From contig JANYBW010000002.1 in NCBI GenBank assembly GCA_025360585.1, positions 1 through 39,909 of the forward strand: a DNA stretch of 39,909 nt. Direction: 5' to 3'. Source of the DNA: Actinomycetes bacterium (GTDB taxonomy: Bacteria > Actinomycetota > Acidimicrobiia > IMCC26256 > PALSA-610). Of this stretch, positions 1-7,135 are shown piece after piece; position 1 is the first letter of the stretch, and the number at the start of each line of letters is the position of its first letter. The notes beneath the pieces were generated by a model, which had not been told where the DNA came from, ran no database searches, and worked only from the letters and a program-made list of their open reading frames with translations. The position numbers and the translations under genes were made by a program.

Positions 1-138
1 ATTCCACCAGGAGCAGCAACACGAATCACGCTCACGTACCCAGATTTTCTCAACAAAAAGAAGGCGCCAGTGTTGCTCTTTCGCGGTGCACGACTCGACG
101 GATCGATCGATGCGTCGGTCTGGCTACGCGGCGCGTAG
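1..138 (+). CDS. C-terminal end of an unidentified protein (cut by window edge)
   Basis: Reading frame 1 is open from the first base for 45 codons and ends at TAG (136-138). The visible peptide has charged and hydrophobic stretches typical of a real C-terminus (ends ...ASVWLRGA), and no other frame is a better candidate for this stretch. I do not recognise the family. The 77 bases between this stop and the next gene hold no evident terminator, so the two could be cotranscribed. An open stretch of this length can arise by chance, so the call is tentative. Confidence 0.4.
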   Translation: MPPGAATRITLTYPDFLNKKKAPVLLFRGARLDGSIDASVWLRGA

Positions 139-215
139 CAAGCAATTTCACACGCACTTGACTCGGCACTAGGCACAGCCGTTAAGTTTCGTGTAGTCGA
201 CGAAAGGCGCTGCTC

Positions 216-1358
216 ATGGATCGTGTTCGCATCGGAATTCTCGGTACCGGCAATATCGCTCCACTCAACGTCGCCGCGTACCTCAAACATCCCAACTGCG
301 ATGTACTCGCGGTGTGCGATACCCGCGAACACAAGGCGCGCGAAGCAGCCGAACAATGGGGCGTTCCCAAGGTCTACACCGACATGGACGCGATGCTTGC
401 AGATCCTGATCTCGACGCAGTAGAGATCCTTACGCCCACGATGTTGCATAAAGACCACGTGTTGGCTGCATTGCAGGCGGGGAAACACGTGAGCGTGCAA
501 AAGCCGATCGCTAACAGTGTGCGAGACGGCATCGAGATGATGGAAGCCGCCAAAGCTGCCGGACTCACACTGCGTATCTCGGAATGCAATTTCGGCTACC
601 CACCGTTAGTAAAGGCAAAAGAGCTCATAAAATCAGGAGTTATTGGGCACCCCACGATGTGTAGGATCAAGACCGTCGTCGGCCAAACCAATAGCGAGTT
701 TCAAAATGGTCTCGACCCATCGGGCTATACCTGGCGGTTCAACGATCAAAGCCCCGGTGGTCATCTCTTCGATGACATGGTGCACAAGTACGGCACCGCG
801 TTGTGGCTATTTGATCAGGACATCACGAGCGTGCAGGCAATCGTGCGCCAAGCCCCGGCTTTTTTCGAAGCACCGATGGCCGCGATCTGGGAGTACGAAC
901 GCGAAAGTTTGTTGGGCATGATGGAAGTCACGTACGCACCCAACATGCACATCAAAAGCAGCTTCTACGGCGCCGATGAATTCTTTGAAATCCAAGGCAC
1001 CGACGGTTGGATTTGGGTAACGCGCGGCACCGGCGAAATGCTGGATCTCGCGCCCGTGATCGTCTATCACCCGGACGGCACCACGACCTCCTACTCGAAT
1101 ATCGAGGCCCGGTGGGATTCAGGTTTCGTGCACACCAGCACCGCGTTCATCGACGCACTCCTTGCTGGAACGCCGGATCCCGAGATGACCCCCGAGCTCG
1201 CGATCAAGACGCTGCAATTTTGTTTTGCCGTCTATCAGGCGAGCATCGATCGGTCACCGGTAGACCCTCGCACCATCACCGATAGTGTCTCGCCGCCGTG
1301 GTGGCCGCCGGATCTTTCCAACTACTTCGAAGACATCAAGAATTACGGGACGAAGTAA
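216..1358 (+). CDS. Gfo/Idh/MocA family NAD(P)-dependent oxidoreductase
   Basis: A 380-residue cytoplasmic sugar/polyol-type dehydrogenase. The N-terminal Rossmann fold has the dinucleotide loop GILGTGNIA (residues 7-15). The family's catalytic-lysine motif, usually EKP, is QKP here (residues 95-97), following the typical AGKHV. The C-terminal half matches the family's beta-sheet substrate domain, including the GGHLFDD..HK stretch where the family places active-site Asp and His. An AAAGG-like Shine-Dalgarno precedes the ATG. The substrate cannot be told from sequence; members act on inositol, glucose, scyllo-inositol or biliverdin. Neighbours give no pathway clue. The family is secure, the reaction is not. 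Confidence 0.9.
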   Translation: MDRVRIGILGTGNIAPLNVAAYLKHPNCDVLAVCDTREHKAREAAEQWGVPKVYTDMDAMLADPDLDAVEILTPTMLHKDHVLAALQAGKHVSVQKPIANSVRDGIEMMEAAKAAGLTLRISECNFGYPPLVKAKELIKSGVIGHPTMCRIKTVVGQTNSEFQNGLDPSGYTWRFNDQSPGGHLFDDMVHKYGTALWLFDQDITSVQAIVRQAPAFFEAPMAAIWEYERESLLGMMEVTYAPNMHIKSSFYGADEFFEIQGTDGWIWVTRGTGEMLDLAPVIVYHPDGTTTSYSNIEARWDSGFVHTSTAFIDALLAGTPDPEMTPELAIKTLQFCFAVYQASIDRSPVDPRTITDSVSPPWWPPDLSNYFEDIKNYGTK

Positions 1359-1396
1359 CTGTTCGGGAACGCGGTCGCTCGAAATCGTTGTTCGGC

Positions 1397-2062
1397 TTAC
1401 GACGGCTGCGTTTCGCCACGGTTCGGCGTAGAGCTCGTTTCATCCTCAGTCACCGCGTCGACGTCTGCGGGTCGAGCGTTGTTGAATGCGCGCGCGAGCA
1501 GCGGTGTCGAAGCGTCCAGCACACCTTCAAGATCGTCTTGCGTTGCGAACCGTGGCATCCACGCCGTCGTGCTTGCTGCACCCTGTGAGATGTCGACGAT
1601 CGGAGCGGGCTCGGACGCGGCACCCTCTGTACTCGGAGGGCTCACGGCTTGAGATTGCTCACTCGCGCCGGCGAACAGCGATGGCACTTCATCCCAACGT
1701 TTCTTGGGCGCGGCCTTGCGCTTACGCTTCGCGGGTGCACGTTGCGGAAGCAGATCGTCAGAAGCCTGGGCTGAATCCGCCAAAGCAACCCCACCGTTGG
1801 TTGGGCCGATACTCGCCGCAACATTCGCGGTAACCCCCACAACTTCGCCGATCGGTGAGACCGGAACCTGGGGACTCCGCCGGTCCACGCGTTCCCAGCC
1901 TTTTGGCGGGGCCATCCCGTCCGCATGGCGCGCACAGAGATCGCCCGCCCGTGGCATGCCGTCTTCGATCGAATCGATCCACACCAAACAGCGAGTCGCG
2001 TCAAAACTAAACGTTGCCGTTGCGACCGCGTTGCACCCTGGGCGCCCGCAATGCCTACGCAT
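1397..2062 (-). CDS. DUF3499 family protein
   Basis: A 221-residue protein whose first ~55 residues match the actinobacterial DUF3499 family: MRRHCGRPGC near the start and DLCARHADG at about 41-49, so Cys5, Cys10, Cys43 and His46 form a probable zinc site. The rest (about 70-221) is low-complexity, rich in Ala, Pro, Ser and Glu with a Lys/Arg patch (KRKRKAAPKKRW), and is probably disordered. Function is unknown; the metal site suggests a small nucleic-acid or protein-binding domain (inference). It is divergent from the VOC gene. A TAGGGT box lies 9 nt upstream of its ATG, so the transcript may be leaderless. Confidence 0.8.
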   Translation of the reverse strand: MRRHCGRPGCNAVATATFSFDATRCLVWIDSIEDGMPRAGDLCARHADGMAPPKGWERVDRRSPQVPVSPIGEVVGVTANVAASIGPTNGGVALADSAQASDDLLPQRAPAKRKRKAAPKKRWDEVPSLFAGASEQSQAVSPPSTEGAASEPAPIVDISQGAASTTAWMPRFATQDDLEGVLDASTPLLARAFNNARPADVDAVTEDETSSTPNRGETQPS

Positions 2063-2107
2063 AAGGCTGCAACCCTACCCCAACTGAAATTGCGCGAGGA
2101 TCGTGCC

Positions 2108-2554
2108 ATGACACCCAAGATTGTGTTCAATCACATCGGGCATTGCGTTCGAGATATCGCACGAGCTCGCCGTTTCTACGAGGAACTCCTCGGCTTCGAA
2201 TTTTGGCGCCAGATCGATCCGCCCGACGATCCTTCAGGCCAGCTCCTCGGCTTACAAGGTCCGCTCGCAATGACCGCGTGTTATTTGCGGCTCGACGGTT
2301 TCGTGCTCGAGTTGTTGGCCTACGGTGCCGATGCCCACGCCGTGGAGCCCGTTGCCCGTGCCATGGACGAGCCCGGCCTCACCCATCTTTCGATCTCTTG
2401 CGATATCGAGAGCGTGTGCACCCGCGTCGCGGACTTTGGGGGTGAAGTACTCCACGACACCAACATTGGATCCGCAGTGTTCATCCGCGATCCCGACGGT
2501 CAATTCGTCGAACTCCTCCCGCTCACGTACGCCGACTACGTCGCCTCGCGCTGA
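2108..2554 (+). CDS. VOC (glyoxalase/bleomycin-resistance fold) family protein
   Basis: 148 residues with the paired beta-alpha-beta-beta-beta layout of vicinal-oxygen-chelate proteins. Metal-ligand positions are visible: His9 in FNHIGHCV, a second His in LTHLSIS, and the C-terminal Glu in DPDGQFVELLPL. This pattern is seen in methylmalonyl-CoA epimerase, glyoxalase I and ring-cleavage relatives; I cannot choose between them. The frame is open further upstream, but the ATG at 2108 has a GAGGA Shine-Dalgarno 7 nt before it and begins exactly at the domain, so I use it. The stop overlaps the thrB start (TGATG), implying coupled translation. Confidence 0.88.
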   Translation: MTPKIVFNHIGHCVRDIARARRFYEELLGFEFWRQIDPPDDPSGQLLGLQGPLAMTACYLRLDGFVLELLAYGADAHAVEPVARAMDEPGLTHLSISCDIESVCTRVADFGGEVLHDTNIGSAVFIRDPDGQFVELLPLTYADYVASR

Positions 2555-3471
2555 TGCCAACGCAAACTTTGCGAGTACCTGCTAGTTCTGCCAATCTCGG
2601 CCCCGGATTCGACGCGTTAGGTATCGCACTGACCTCATACCTCGACTTCACGTTTCATTGCACCAACGAAGCCGCCAACCGCGACTTGCTGGCACACGAG
2701 CTCCTGGCACACGACTTGCTGGCACACGACCTCCTGGCACACGACCTCCTGGCACACGACCAACAACATGATCTGCTCTGCGATGAACATCATCTCGCGG
2801 TCCGAACGTTTCGTGAACACGGCGGCGTGGGCGCGGTACACATCGCGGCGCAGTTTCCGGGAGGACGGGGGCTCGGGTTCTCGGCCGCCGCGCGGGCAGC
2901 CGGTATTGCCGCGGCGGCGTTACAACGAGGCGAGGAATTCACTGCGGCGAAGGCGGGGGCGCTTGGCCGCACGCGCGAGTTGGAACACCACGGTGACAAT
3001 GCCGCGGCATGCGTTCTCGGAGGAATTGTTGCGGTAAGCGGATCCAACACAGTTGCCGTGCCACTTGGTTGCCAGGCATCGGTCGTCGTCTGGATTCCCA
3101 AAACCGAAACCTCAACCAAGAAGTCACGAGCTGCGCTTCCCACAATGATCGCGTTTGACGACGCAGTTTTTAATGTCGGCCAAACCGCAGTCCTGATCGC
3201 GGCATTGGCCAGCGGCAACACCGCAGCATTGCGCGAGGCCTGCGACGATCGATTCCACCAACCCGTCCGATGGCCAATGGTGCCCGAGTCATTCCGCGCC
3301 TATGAAGCGATGCTCGACGCAGGCGTGTGGTGCGCGTGGCTATCAGGATCAGGACCCAGCGTCGCCGCGTTGTGCGCACCCCGTCAAGCCGAACGGATCG
3401 GTGCGCAACTCCCGACGCCAGGGCGTTCGTTAATTTGTTCCATCGATACCGAAGGCATGAGGTTGTTATGA
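2554..3471 (+). CDS. thrB: Homoserine kinase (GHMP family) carrying a five-copy DLLAH insert
   Basis: Phosphorylates L-homoserine in threonine synthesis. The start, VPASSANLGPGFDALG (about 8-23), is the ThrB signature; the ATP loop GGRGLGFSAAAR sits near 102-113 and motif 3, LSGSGPSVAAL, near 263-273. At the ATP loop the usual GLGSS is GLGFS, an unusual change in a phosphate-binding stretch. Residues 44-68 are five DLLAH pentapeptides from a DNA tandem repeat, placed in a loop after the N-terminal strand where relatives vary. Length (305) is normal for the family. It overlaps the VOC gene upstream and the SDR downstream (ATGA), an operon. No thrC or hom is in the window. Confidence 0.92.
   Translation: MPTQTLRVPASSANLGPGFDALGIALTSYLDFTFHCTNEAANRDLLAHELLAHDLLAHDLLAHDLLAHDQQHDLLCDEHHLAVRTFREHGGVGAVHIAAQFPGGRGLGFSAAARAAGIAAAALQRGEEFTAAKAGALGRTRELEHHGDNAAACVLGGIVAVSGSNTVAVPLGCQASVVVWIPKTETSTKKSRAALPTMIAFDDAVFNVGQTAVLIAALASGNTAALREACDDRFHQPVRWPMVPESFRAYEAMLDAGVWCAWLSGSGPSVAALCAPRQAERIGAQLPTPGRSLICSIDTEGMRLL
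2683..2757 (+). repeat. 15-bp tandem repeat, five units, inside thrB
   Basis: Five in-frame 15-bp units of the form GAC-YTS-CTG-GCA-CAC, encoding Asp-Leu-Leu-Ala-His; unit two begins with GAG (Glu). The CTG-GCA-CAC part is identical in all five; only the leucine codon (TTG or CTC) and one Asp/Glu codon vary. A degraded sixth unit (CAACATGATCTG) follows. Copy number changes would keep the frame. Confidence 0.97.
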
Positions 3472-4223
3472 AGGTTGCGGGTAAACACGTTGTGGTGACG
3501 GGCGCGGCGAGCGGTATCGGCGCTGCGTTGGTCACGCGTTTTGTTGCGGAGGGCGCCCGCGTGGTCGGTGCCGATCTTCACACGCAAGGCATTCCGTGCG
3601 ACGATGCCGTTGTCTGTGATGTCACCGACCCGGACGCGTTGTACTCCCTCATCGACGACGCCGAGGTTCGCAACGGCCCGATCGATTTGTTCTGTTCGAA
3701 CGCGGGGATCCTCGGGGGGTTCGGTGCGCTCGATTTGAGCGACGACGATTGGCAACAAGTCATCGATGTAAATTTGATGGCCCACATTCGCGTCGCACGC
3801 CATCTTGTGCCGCGCATGCTGCAACGCGGTGGGGGCTATCTCTTGCAAACGGCCTCGGCCGCCGGGCTACTCACCCAGATTGGGCTCGCGCCGTATTCAG
3901 TGACGAAGCATGGCGCGATTGCCTTTGCCGAGTGGATGTCGATCACGTACGGCGATCGGGGATTGAACGTTTCGGTGTTGTGCCCGCAGGCCGTACGTTC
4001 GGGAATGACCGCCGGCACCGACAGCGGCGGAGTTGCCGGAGTGAACGGAATGCTCGAACCCGAAGCAGTCGCAGATTGCGTGATTGCGGGTTTGGATTCC
4101 GAAGATTTTTTGATCTTGCCGCACGCAGAAGTTGCGCAATATTTCCAGCGCAAAGCGAATGATTACGACCGCTGGCTCGCCGGAATGCGCCGCCTCCAAT
4201 CCCGGTTCCCCAACGGCCTCTAG
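3468..4223 (+). CDS. Short-chain dehydrogenase/reductase (SDR)
   Basis: 251-residue classical SDR: cofactor loop TGAASGIG (11-18), the NAG motif (78-80), and catalytic Ser130, Tyr143 and Lys147 (YSVTK). Asp36 after the second strand favours NAD(H) over NADP(H), by the usual rule for the family. The frame extends upstream to 3327, but the ATG at 3468 overlaps the thrB TGA as ATGA and starts directly at the fold, so it is the likely start through translational coupling. The substrate is unknown; the operon position beside thrB may be only organisational. The gene ends convergently to the DsbA-family gene, with repeat copy 1 between them. Confidence 0.9.
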   Translation: MKVAGKHVVVTGAASGIGAALVTRFVAEGARVVGADLHTQGIPCDDAVVCDVTDPDALYSLIDDAEVRNGPIDLFCSNAGILGGFGALDLSDDDWQQVIDVNLMAHIRVARHLVPRMLQRGGGYLLQTASAAGLLTQIGLAPYSVTKHGAIAFAEWMSITYGDRGLNVSVLCPQAVRSGMTAGTDSGGVAGVNGMLEPEAVADCVIAGLDSEDFLILPHAEVAQYFQRKANDYDRWLAGMRRLQSRFPNGL

Positions 4224-4253
4224 CGAACCGACCTCCACCCTCCCGATCCATCT

Positions 4254-4304
4254 CCGTTTTGGTCGAGCCAACACTTCAAGATTGACATATTTTCGCGCCC
4301 AAAA
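4254..4304 (-). repeat. Structured intergenic repeat, copy 1
   Basis: Read on the minus strand: TTTTGGGCGCG, 8 nt, TCAAT, 12 nt, GCTCGACCAAAACGG. It matches copies 2 and 3 in sequence and in exact spacing (8 nt, then 17 nt from TCAAT to GCTCG). TTTTGG and CCAAAA are complementary, and TCAATCTTGA is an internal palindrome. It lies between the convergent 3' ends of the SDR and DsbA-family genes, so a terminator role is possible. Confidence 0.8.
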
Positions 4305-4320
4305 TCCTCATGGCTCGGAG

Positions 4321-5010
4321 CTACTCGAGGGCGAGACTCGTCTCTAACTGGGGGGTCCCGCGCATGGTTCGTTTGATTTCCGAGAACCCCGCGAGGGTCG
4401 CGATTTCCCAGACGGCATTCCACAACGACACCGCCTTTTCTTTCGGCGGAACTTGCGCAATCACCGGTCCAAAAAACGACGAAGTTTCACCGTCGCGATT
4501 GAAGCTGATGATCGGGGTGCCAACATTGTCGCCGGTACGGCTAAGCGCTTCATCTTTTTCCGCCCGCAACATCGCGTCCCAGGCATTGTTGTTGGCCTCG
4601 TCGATATATCTGGTCTCAATTCCTACACGCCTGAGATAGTCGGGAAAACCGGCCTCCCAATGATCGGTGAGTTCGTTGCGTAAACGGCGCACGTGAATAT
4701 CGCCGCCCCATTGCGTATAGAGGGCGCCCATTCGTTCGATGCCCTCTTGCTCGCGAATCGCCGCGGCAACTCGCAGCAATTTAAGACCGCAACCGTGGCC
4801 CGCGATATAGCGCGGTGGAAATTCGGTTTCGTAATCCTTAGATTCATTGAGCAGCCGTAGGCAAATAAATCGCCAGTTCACGGTGAGGCCAGTCTGGCGG
4901 CTCACTTCAGCGACCCAACGGCTCGTAAGCCACGCCCACGGACACATCGGATCCCAAAAAAATTCAACGTCCGTCGACGGCATCTCGGGGATCATTTTCA
5001 TAACTCCCAA
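4321..5010 (-). CDS. DsbA-family protein resembling mycothiol-dependent nitroreductase Rv2466c, with CPWA instead of CPWC
   Basis: 229 residues with a thioredoxin-fold/alpha-helical DsbA layout. DPMCPWAWLTSRW (about 20-32) and the C-terminal FFGPV...P...E..LW and EIKRT motifs match the Rv2466c group, which uses mycothiol to reduce nitro compounds and disulfides. The family's active site is CPWC; here the second Cys is Ala (Cys23, Ala26). That leaves only a monothiol mechanism, as in some mycoredoxins and glutaredoxins (inference). The cis-Pro loop GTPIISF is kept near 164-170. Alternative ATGs lie at residues 4 and 6. It has inverted copies of the intergenic repeat on both sides. Confidence 0.82.
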   Translation of the reverse strand: MGVMKMIPEMPSTDVEFFWDPMCPWAWLTSRWVAEVSRQTGLTVNWRFICLRLLNESKDYETEFPPRYIAGHGCGLKLLRVAAAIREQEGIERMGALYTQWGGDIHVRRLRNELTDHWEAGFPDYLRRVGIETRYIDEANNNAWDAMLRAEKDEALSRTGDNVGTPIISFNRDGETSSFFGPVIAQVPPKEKAVSLWNAVWEIATLAGFSEIKRTMRGTPQLETSLALE

Positions 5011-5036
5011 CTTAGTTCCGTTTCACTTCCCACCTT

Positions 5037-5092
5037 TTTTGGGGAGCGAAACAGTATCAATAATGATACGGGAGCTCGGCCAAAACGGGAGG
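5037..5092 (+). repeat. Structured intergenic repeat, copy 2
   Basis: TTTTGGGGAGCG, 8 nt, TCAAT, 12 nt, then GCTCGGCCAAAACGGGAGG. The last 19 bases are identical to copy 3. The internal palindrome is ATCAATAATGAT-like. It lies in the divergent gap between the DsbA-family gene and the sigma-factor gene, pointing toward the sigma gene, and is opposite in orientation to copy 1. Confidence 0.85.
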
Positions 5093-5160
5093 CGTCGGCG
5101 TGCGCCGGTCACGGTTGGCGGCCGGCGTTTTGTGTACGGAATTCATTCAATACCGACGCC
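5091..5160. other. Spaced inverted repeat upstream of the sigma-factor gene
   Basis: GGCGTCGG (5091-5098) and CCGACGCC (5153-5160) are perfect complements 54 nt apart, directly abutting repeat copy 2. The rest of the 5011-5245 gap holds no gene I can support. It could fold as an RNA stem in the sigma-gene leader or be chance in GC-rich sequence. Confidence 0.3.
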
Positions 5161-5245
5161 GTCGGTCGGCCAAACCCTCAGAGATTCCCGGACGCGTGGT
5201 AATTCCGCGGCGCTCGTTGCTCTTATGAAGTGACAAGGTGGTGGC

Positions 5246-5722
5246 GTGAACGACAAGCCGTCGAAGGATTCGGCACCAGCATTCGAGAAGTTCGTTCTCG
5301 AATACGAGCCGGCGCTTCGGCGCGCGTTCGTCGCTGCCTACGGAACTGAACGAGGTCGCGAAGCGACCGCGGAGGCGCTCGCATGGGCATGGGAACACTG
5401 GCAACAAACCCAAACACTGCACAATCCGCGCGGCTATCTCTGGCGGGTTGGCGTTTCGCGGACGCGCCCACGCAAGACACCAATCGTGTTTCCGGAACCT
5501 GGCGATTCGGAACCGTGGATCGAACCTGCCTTGCCCGCGGCGTTGGCGGCACTCACCGAATCGCAGCGGACGGCGGTCGTGCTGGTGCACGGCCACGGTT
5601 GGCGGTTGCGCGAGGTCGCGGAGCTGCTCGGGGTCAAAACCACGACGGTGCAAAACCATTTGGAACGCGGTATGACAAAACTACGACTCGTCTTGGAGGT
5701 GACATCCGATGCGCAGCAATAG
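5246..5722 (+). CDS. ECF-like RNA polymerase sigma factor
   Basis: 158 residues, short for an ECF sigma factor but with both core parts: a region-2-like helix block (about 13-70, FVLEYEPALRRAFVAAYG...ALAWAWEHW...NPRGYLWRVG) and a region-4 helix-turn-helix (about 98-150, LTESQRTAVVL...LREVAELLGVKTTTVQNHLERGMTKLR). It starts with GTG after an AAGGTGG Shine-Dalgarno. The linker is proline-rich. Its stop overlaps the start of the next gene, so the two are co-translated, the usual arrangement for an ECF sigma and its membrane-bound regulator. Repeat copy 2 and an inverted repeat lie in its upstream region. Confidence 0.85.
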   Translation: MNDKPSKDSAPAFEKFVLEYEPALRRAFVAAYGTERGREATAEALAWAWEHWQQTQTLHNPRGYLWRVGVSRTRPRKTPIVFPEPGDSEPWIEPALPAALAALTESQRTAVVLVHGHGWRLREVAELLGVKTTTVQNHLERGMTKLRLVLEVTSDAQQ

Positions 5723-7028
5723 CGATACGCCATCCGATGCCGAAATCGCTCAACAAATACAGCACTATTCAATCAGCCTCGACAGCGCGGTTGCGCCCAT
5801 CACCGCCGCAGAAGCACGCGAAGGTTTGCGGGCCAACAACATCGCAACGTTGGTCCCAGTGAAACCGCCGACGAAAAGACCCTGGGCAGTCATCATCATG
5901 GCCGCGGCAGTCATCACCGCTGTAGTCGCCGCGATCGCAGTGCGCGAGGGCGGCAACCCGCAACCGGTAGCCGTCACCTTCGCCGGATCGACCCTCGCAA
6001 CGCACCCCGCACCGAGCACAAGCACGAACGCGCCGCAAACAGCTCGGGTGCAATACCGATTGTCCGGCTACGGCGCCGAGGCGTTCGGTAGCAATGTCGG
6101 ATTGGCGGTGGTAACTAACAGCAATCAAATCGCACAGCTACTCAGTCCGCTCAGCGATGTCACAAAACTGCTTCTCGCTCGGCCGCATTTCGAGAACGAA
6201 ATCGCGATTCTGCTTCCGGTGCCTTCCTGTAGCGGCCGTCCTCACCCCTCAGTCGAACGCGTCGCAGCGACAGTCACGATCCGAACCGACACACCCAAGG
6301 CGACGCGATGCATGGGAGTGGTCTTGCTTTACGCCGTCGTGATCAAGCGATCAGCACTCGCACCGGGGCTCAACAAGATCATGTGGCATCGCGCTGCATA
6401 CGGCCTCGGCGCGGTCGAATCAACGATCCAAACCACCATCGATCTCACCGATCCAAACGCATACGCGGTCGCTACCGTCGGACCTGTCCGTTGCATAATC
6501 CCCATCGCGCTAGGTGCGGATATCAGCGCAATCAGTCTCGGGACCGGACGCCATGTGAGCGTCCGGCTGGCGCCCGCGCAGACACCCGACCCATCGCCGC
6601 CGTTTTTCGTCGCCAGCGGCAGCGCGCCATTCGCAAGCCCCGGCGCGACAACGCTGTGGGGGCGAGACGGTTCTGATGGGCCGCCTTTGCCCGCGGGTTC
6701 TGCAGCATTCAATACGCTCGCGGCACTTCGGCCGGGCGATCCGGTGAGTATCTCCCAATCGGTCGGGTGCACACTCATTTGGCAAGTAGTGCGAGTCTTC
6801 ATTCATCCGCCGAGCCAACATCAGCCCGCCACGATCGACAAAGCCAATGATCTCATCACCCAGCTGGATCCCAGCCTGACAACTGGTGGCCGTCCACACC
6901 TGTTCCTCGTCACCTTCAGGGGTGCTGGCGATGCAACGAACGGGCTCGTGCAGCCATCTCACGGGACACCTTTATCGGGACTGGTCGTCATCGAAGCCGA
7001 ACTCATCCAAACGCTCCCCGAAGGCTGA
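5709..7028 (+). CDS. Membrane protein coupled to the sigma factor, with a degenerate sortase-like C-terminal domain
   Basis: 439 residues: an N-terminal cytoplasmic tail (1-57), one transmembrane segment (about 58-78), a Thr/Pro/Ser-rich linker, an extracytoplasmic domain I do not recognise (about 100-255), and a region from about 260 to 435 that follows the sortase pattern: IPIALGADI, TTLWGRDGSDG, AAFNTLAALRPGDPVSI, GRPHLFLVTFRG and a final VVIEAEL. In sortases the corresponding places hold a catalytic His (GHxD) and Cys (TLxTC); here they are Arg and Phe, so transpeptidation is unlikely. The cytoplasmic tail has no zinc anti-sigma motif. By position it may be a novel anti-sigma or surface sensor (inference). 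Confidence 0.75.
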   Translation: MRSNSDTPSDAEIAQQIQHYSISLDSAVAPITAAEAREGLRANNIATLVPVKPPTKRPWAVIIMAAAVITAVVAAIAVREGGNPQPVAVTFAGSTLATHPAPSTSTNAPQTARVQYRLSGYGAEAFGSNVGLAVVTNSNQIAQLLSPLSDVTKLLLARPHFENEIAILLPVPSCSGRPHPSVERVAATVTIRTDTPKATRCMGVVLLYAVVIKRSALAPGLNKIMWHRAAYGLGAVESTIQTTIDLTDPNAYAVATVGPVRCIIPIALGADISAISLGTGRHVSVRLAPAQTPDPSPPFFVASGSAPFASPGATTLWGRDGSDGPPLPAGSAAFNTLAALRPGDPVSISQSVGCTLIWQVVRVFIHPPSQHQPATIDKANDLITQLDPSLTTGGRPHLFLVTFRGAGDATNGLVQPSHGTPLSGLVVIEAELIQTLPEG

Positions 7029-7041
7029 TCCTCTCGTGGTG

Positions 7042-7096
7042 TTTTGGGCGCGGAAATGCTTCAATTTTGACGCCCCTGCTCGGCCAAAACGGGAGG
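7042..7096 (+). repeat. Structured intergenic repeat, copy 3
   Basis: TTTTGGGCGCG, 8 nt, TCAAT, 12 nt, then GCTCGGCCAAAACGGGAGG. The left 11 bases are identical to copy 1 and the right 19 to copy 2. TCAATTTTGA is the internal palindrome. TTTTGG...CCAAAA, with two further inner pairs CG/CG, would form an imperfect stem around it. It sits between the sortase-like gene and the M20 peptidase, 40 nt before the peptidase start. Confidence 0.85.
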
Positions 7097-7135
7097 ACCG
7101 AACGGGAGGACGGAGGTGGTATCCGTTTGGTAGTA

